DNA from: Treponema sp.
GTDB lineage: Bacteria; Spirochaetota; Spirochaetia; Treponematales; Treponemataceae
Direction: 5' to 3'
Assembly: GCA_017551545.1 (NCBI GenBank)
Contig: JAFZLJ010000153.1
Span: 1-34,442 of the forward strand
DNA: 34,442 nucleotides
A model generated the notes under the pieces. The model was not told the DNA's origin. It did no database searches and was given only the letters and a program-made list of their open reading frames with translations. Below, piece by piece: positions 31,620 to 34,442 of this stretch; within the stretch, counting starts at the first letter, position 1; each line of letters starts with the position of its first letter. The position numbers and the translations under genes were made by a program.

Positions 31620-32375
31620 CACTTTTAATGTGTCAATTGCTTCAGAAACATCATGAACTCTGATAATTTTTGCACCTTTTTGAACAGAAATTATGTCTGC
31701 AGCGAGTGTTCCTGCTAGCCTCTGGTGAACTTCGCGGCCTGTAATTTGACCAATACTTGATTTTCTTGAAAGTGCCATTAAAGTTGTAAAACCTGTTGCA
31801 GCAAGCTTTTCTGTATTTTTTATTGCATCAACATTCTGTTCAAAAGTTTTACCAAAGCCAATACCAGGGTCAATTATGATTTTTTCTTGCGGGATTCCAG
31901 TCTTAAGACATCTGTTTGCCTGAGCTGTAAGATATTCAACAATTTCTTTAGAACCGCCCGAAGTATGATGCATTACAATTACAGACACTCCAGCGTTTTT
32001 GCAAAGTTCAAGTTCCTCATCTGTAAACTCACCAACATTGTTTATAATGTCTGCACCATTTTCTATGGCAGCTTTCATAACTTTTGTTTTTGTTGTATCA
32101 ATAGAAACTATAACATCTGATTTTTTTCTGAGTCCGCAAAGCAAAGGAATTACTCTTTCTATTTCTTCCTCATCGCTTACCGGTGTAAAGCCAGGCCTTG
32201 TAGATTCTCCGCCAATATCAATTATCTGAGCACCCTGCTCTACAAGTTCAAGCGCACGTTCAAGTCCACCGCGGCTGCCGTCATAAAAAGAATCGGGAGT
32301 TGCATTTACAATTCCCATTACAAAAGCCGGAAGTTCAGTCGTGATTTTTTTATTGCCAAAGGTTAACTCAAGCAT
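31605..32375 (-). CDS. folP: Dihydropteroate synthase
   Basis: A 256-residue enzyme that joins p-aminobenzoate to dihydropterin pyrophosphate in folate synthesis; the sulfonamide target. Conserved blocks: MGIVNATPDSFYDGSRG (about 20-36), IIDIGGESTRPGFTPVSDEEE, VSIDTTK, IINNVGEF, VIMHHTSGG, IIDPGIGFGKT and ALSRKSSIG. The ATG overlaps the end of dxs by 8 bp. The neighbouring cdaA is a common partner of folP-type genes in other bacteria. Confidence 0.96.
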   Translation of the reverse strand: MLELTFGNKKITTELPAFVMGIVNATPDSFYDGSRGGLERALELVEQGAQIIDIGGESTRPGFTPVSDEEEIERVIPLLCGLRKKSDVIVSIDTTKTKVMKAAIENGADIINNVGEFTDEELELCKNAGVSVIVMHHTSGGSKEIVEYLTAQANRCLKTGIPQEKIIIDPGIGFGKTFEQNVDAIKNTEKLAATGFTTLMALSRKSSIGQITGREVHQRLAGTLAADIISVQKGAKIIRVHDVSEAIDTLKVMKFL

Positions 32376-34248
32376 TTGAAAGTCCTTTTATTGCAGCAGC
32401 AATCTGCTTTGGAGAAAGACCGGCATCTTCAAGAATCTGGGTGCGGTTTCCATGACTGTAATATTTATCCTGGAAAGCAAGGATTTTAGTTTTAAGATAT
32501 TTATTCTTTGCAAGAACTCCAGCCAGATGTTCGCTAATTCCACCGGTCTGAACTCCGTCTTCTACAAAAAGTACACCTTTATACTGAGTTGCAAGCTGCA
32601 CAAAACATTCTTCATTAAATGGCTTAATAAATCGCATGATGTAAATATCTGTTTTAATTTTCTTTGCCGAATCTTCTGCACACGCAAGTCTTACTTCTTC
32701 ATACATGCTGCCTGTTGTAACAACAAGATATTTATTTTTTACAGCCTTTCCGTCTGATTCAATTAATATGCCTTTTCCTGTTTTTGCTTTCTGTGAAAAT
32801 TCCGGAAGTTCTTCAGGACAATATGCTTTAGGATAACGGATAACAACAGGTCCTTTTGCCATAACTGCATATTCAAAACAAATCTTAAGATCCTGAGCAC
32901 TTACAGGGCTTAGTATTTCAATTCCAGGAACCGGACGGAACAATGCAATATCAAATAATCCCTGATGTGTAACACCGTCATTTGGAACAACACCTGCTCT
33001 GTCTAAAATAAAAATACAGTGTGATTTTTGAAGTGAAATATCGTGAATCATCTGGTCAACAGAGCGCTGAATGAATGTAGAATAAATACATACAACAGGA
33101 AGCATTCCACCGCGGGCCTGACCACCCGCAAAAGTAACTGCATGCTCTTCTGCAATACCAACATCAAAAAAGCGTTCGCGATATTTTTTACTGAATTCCG
33201 AAAGTCCTGTTCCCTGTGCCATTGCAGCAGTAATTGCAGTGATTTTAGGATTTTTTTCTGCCTGCTCTAAAATTATATTGCTGAAAGCCTGAGTGAATGT
33301 AAGCTTATCGTCTTTTGCAACTGAACCGTCTTCTACATTAAAAGGTCCTACTCCGTGATAATTTTCCGGATTAGTTTCTGCAGGAGCGTAGCCCTTTCCT
33401 TTTTTTGTAACAACATGAACTACAACAGGTCGTGAAAGATTTCTAACTTTTCTAAGTTCGTTTTCGAGTATCTGTTCGTTGTGGCCATTAAGAGGACCAA
33501 CATATTCAAAGCCAAGATCTGTAAAAAGATTATTAGCAAGTAAAAATCCTTTGAGCGAGCGCTTAAAACGGAAAATAAATTTGTCCATGGGGCGACCAAG
33601 ACTAGGCATTTTTTCTACAAGCTGTTCAACAAATGTATCTACTTTGTAACGGAATGACTGATATCCTTTTGTCATTGTAAGACGGCTTAAGTAGCGCGAA
33701 ACAGCTCCTGTGTTATGGTCAATAGACATTTGGTTATCATTAAGAATTACGATTAAGTTTTTTCGCATCTGACCGGCATTTGAAAGTCCTTCAAAAGCCA
33801 TGCCGCCTGTAAGAGCACCGTCTCCTAAAACTGCAATAACCTTTCCGTCTTTTTTGTTAAGATTCCATGAAGTGAGTAAGCCAAGAGCCGATGAAATTGA
33901 AGTTGAAGAATGTCCGTTTATAAAAAAGTCATGTTCGCTTTCTTCTGAATTTGTAAAACCCGAAATACCATCTTTCTGGCGGAGTGTATTAAACTTATCG
34001 TAACGGCCTGTCAAAAGCTTGTGGGCATAACACTGATGACTTACATCATAAATAATTGCATCATTTGGGGAATCAAATACTCTGTGAAGTGCAATTGTTA
34101 ATTCAACTATTCCAAGATTACTTGCAAGATGCCCGCCGTTTGTTCCTACAGTTTTAATTATAGTTTCGCGGATTTCTGCTGCAAGCTCTTTGATTTGCTT
34201 TTGAGAAAGATTTTTTATATCTGAAGGTGAATGAATATTTTCTAACAT
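32368..34248 (-). CDS. dxs: 1-deoxy-D-xylulose-5-phosphate synthase
   Basis: A 626-residue thiamine-diphosphate enzyme that condenses pyruvate and glyceraldehyde-3-phosphate, the first step of the MEP isoprenoid pathway. Motifs: TNGGHLASNLGIVELTIALH, the TPP motif GDGALTGGMAFEGLSNAG with ILNDNQMSI, FDVGIAEEHAVTFAGGQA and DRAGVVPNDGVTHQG. The N-terminus (MLENIHSPSDIKNLSQKQIKEL) fits the family, so ATG 34248 is right, yet no Shine-Dalgarno precedes it; only the T-run of a terminator hairpin and TTGTTAAT do. It heads the dxs-folP-cdaA string. Confidence 0.96.
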   Translation of the reverse strand: MLENIHSPSDIKNLSQKQIKELAAEIRETIIKTVGTNGGHLASNLGIVELTIALHRVFDSPNDAIIYDVSHQCYAHKLLTGRYDKFNTLRQKDGISGFTNSEESEHDFFINGHSSTSISSALGLLTSWNLNKKDGKVIAVLGDGALTGGMAFEGLSNAGQMRKNLIVILNDNQMSIDHNTGAVSRYLSRLTMTKGYQSFRYKVDTFVEQLVEKMPSLGRPMDKFIFRFKRSLKGFLLANNLFTDLGFEYVGPLNGHNEQILENELRKVRNLSRPVVVHVVTKKGKGYAPAETNPENYHGVGPFNVEDGSVAKDDKLTFTQAFSNIILEQAEKNPKITAITAAMAQGTGLSEFSKKYRERFFDVGIAEEHAVTFAGGQARGGMLPVVCIYSTFIQRSVDQMIHDISLQKSHCIFILDRAGVVPNDGVTHQGLFDIALFRPVPGIEILSPVSAQDLKICFEYAVMAKGPVVIRYPKAYCPEELPEFSQKAKTGKGILIESDGKAVKNKYLVVTTGSMYEEVRLACAEDSAKKIKTDIYIMRFIKPFNEECFVQLATQYKGVLFVEDGVQTGGISEHLAGVLAKNKYLKTKILAFQDKYYSHGNRTQILEDAGLSPKQIAAAIKGLSNA

Positions 34249-34254
34249 ATTAAC

Positions 34255-34309
34255 AAAAAAGGGGCTGTCTAAAAAGAACAGTAATCACATTCTTTTTAGA
34301 CAGCCCCTT
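34255..34309 (-). terminator. Perfect 20-bp hairpin terminator
   Basis: The left arm 34259-34278 and right arm 34290-34309 are exact reverse complements (AAGGGGCTGTCTAAAAAGAA and its partner) around an 11-base loop. On the minus strand the stem is followed by a T-run (34260-34255), the layout of an intrinsic terminator for the small gene at 34340-34429. It ends only 6 bases before the dxs start codon. Confidence 0.93.
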
Positions 34310-34339
34310 AATTAAACACAAGCTGTCTCGACCTAAAAA

Positions 34340-34429
34340 CTACTTGCTCTTATGTCGATTTCTTCTAAGCATCTTCTTACGCTTATGTGTCGCCATCTTC
34401 TGGCGCTTTCTTTTCTTACCACAAGGCAC
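34340..34429 (-). CDS. Small basic ribosomal-type protein (AURKAIP1/COX24 domain family)
   Basis: A 29-codon gene starting with GTG: MPCGKKRKRQKMATHKRKKM followed by LRRNRHKSK, then TAG. Seventeen of 29 residues are Lys, Arg or His. It closely matches the tiny KKRKRHKMATHKRKKRLRKNRHKKK-type proteins of Bacteroidetes annotated as AURKAIP1/COX24 domain proteins, relatives of small-subunit ribosomal protein bS22/mS38; so a ribosome-associated role is likely. The start is set by TAGGAG seven bases upstream of GTG. A perfect terminator follows. Such genes are commonly missed because of their length. Confidence 0.85.
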   Translation of the reverse strand: MPCGKKRKRQKMATHKRKKMLRRNRHKSK

Positions 34430-34442
34430 GATGGCACTCCTA

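Overview
The window is chromosomal DNA from a spirochaete, most likely a Treponema or close relative. The evidence is low-GC DNA rich in A and T tracts, a flbD-motA junction typical of spirochaete flagellar operons, an IleRS that looks eukaryote-like, many secreted or lipoprotein-like proteins of no recognised family, and the smpB/lepB/hemW grouping. I see no phage, plasmid, IS, CRISPR, tRNA or rRNA. I count 33 protein genes, including one cut by the left edge and one 29-codon gene at the right edge.

Layout. 1-264 (minus): the start of a flagellar operon (flbD, then motA running off the edge). 642-2704 (plus): an OmpR-type response regulator and its histidine kinase. 2691-4567 (minus): hemW and lepB. 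4661-6030 (plus): smpB and a secreted protein. 6031-6528 (minus): an FtsB/DivIC-like septum protein. 6677-14132 (plus): a compact five-gene unit made of a giant acidic protein, an unknown protein, two tandem DUF115/Maf (MptE-like) proteins and a two-TM protein with a degenerate GGDEF-like domain. 14129-19831 (minus): ileS, a lipoprotein, a long uracil phosphoribosyltransferase and a TPR lipoprotein. 20139-22653 (plus): GT8 glycosyltransferase, PlsC-type acyltransferase and a CrtO-like membrane protein, probably one lipid or glycolipid pathway. 22613-23548 (minus): a secreted protein. 23589-27593 (plus): thiI, family-4 uracil-DNA glycosylase and priA. 27692-34248 (minus): dxs-folP-cdaA-ybbR-acpS-DUF2225-truA, joining isoprenoid, folate, c-di-AMP and lipid-cofactor functions. 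34340-34429 (minus): a tiny basic ribosomal-type protein gene followed by a perfect 20-bp hairpin terminator.

Non-coding structure is unusually interesting. Several families of palindromic repeats are present. One (core CCCTTCGACAAGCTCAGGG) lies inside two coding regions and forms nearly the whole predicted leader of cdaA. Another (CGTCATTGCGAG...) lies between priA and truA. Two long imperfect inverted repeats sit in the two largest divergent intergenic gaps. A perfect 28-bp palindrome lies upstream of flbD. Several genes have near-consensus promoters so close to the start codon that the mRNA may be leaderless; smpB is the clearest.

The best candidate for an undescribed system is the 6677-14132 unit: paired Maf-like proteins, which in other bacteria act in flagellin glycosylation, tied by tight spacing to an intrinsically acidic scaffold-like protein and a catalytically dead GGDEF-type membrane protein.
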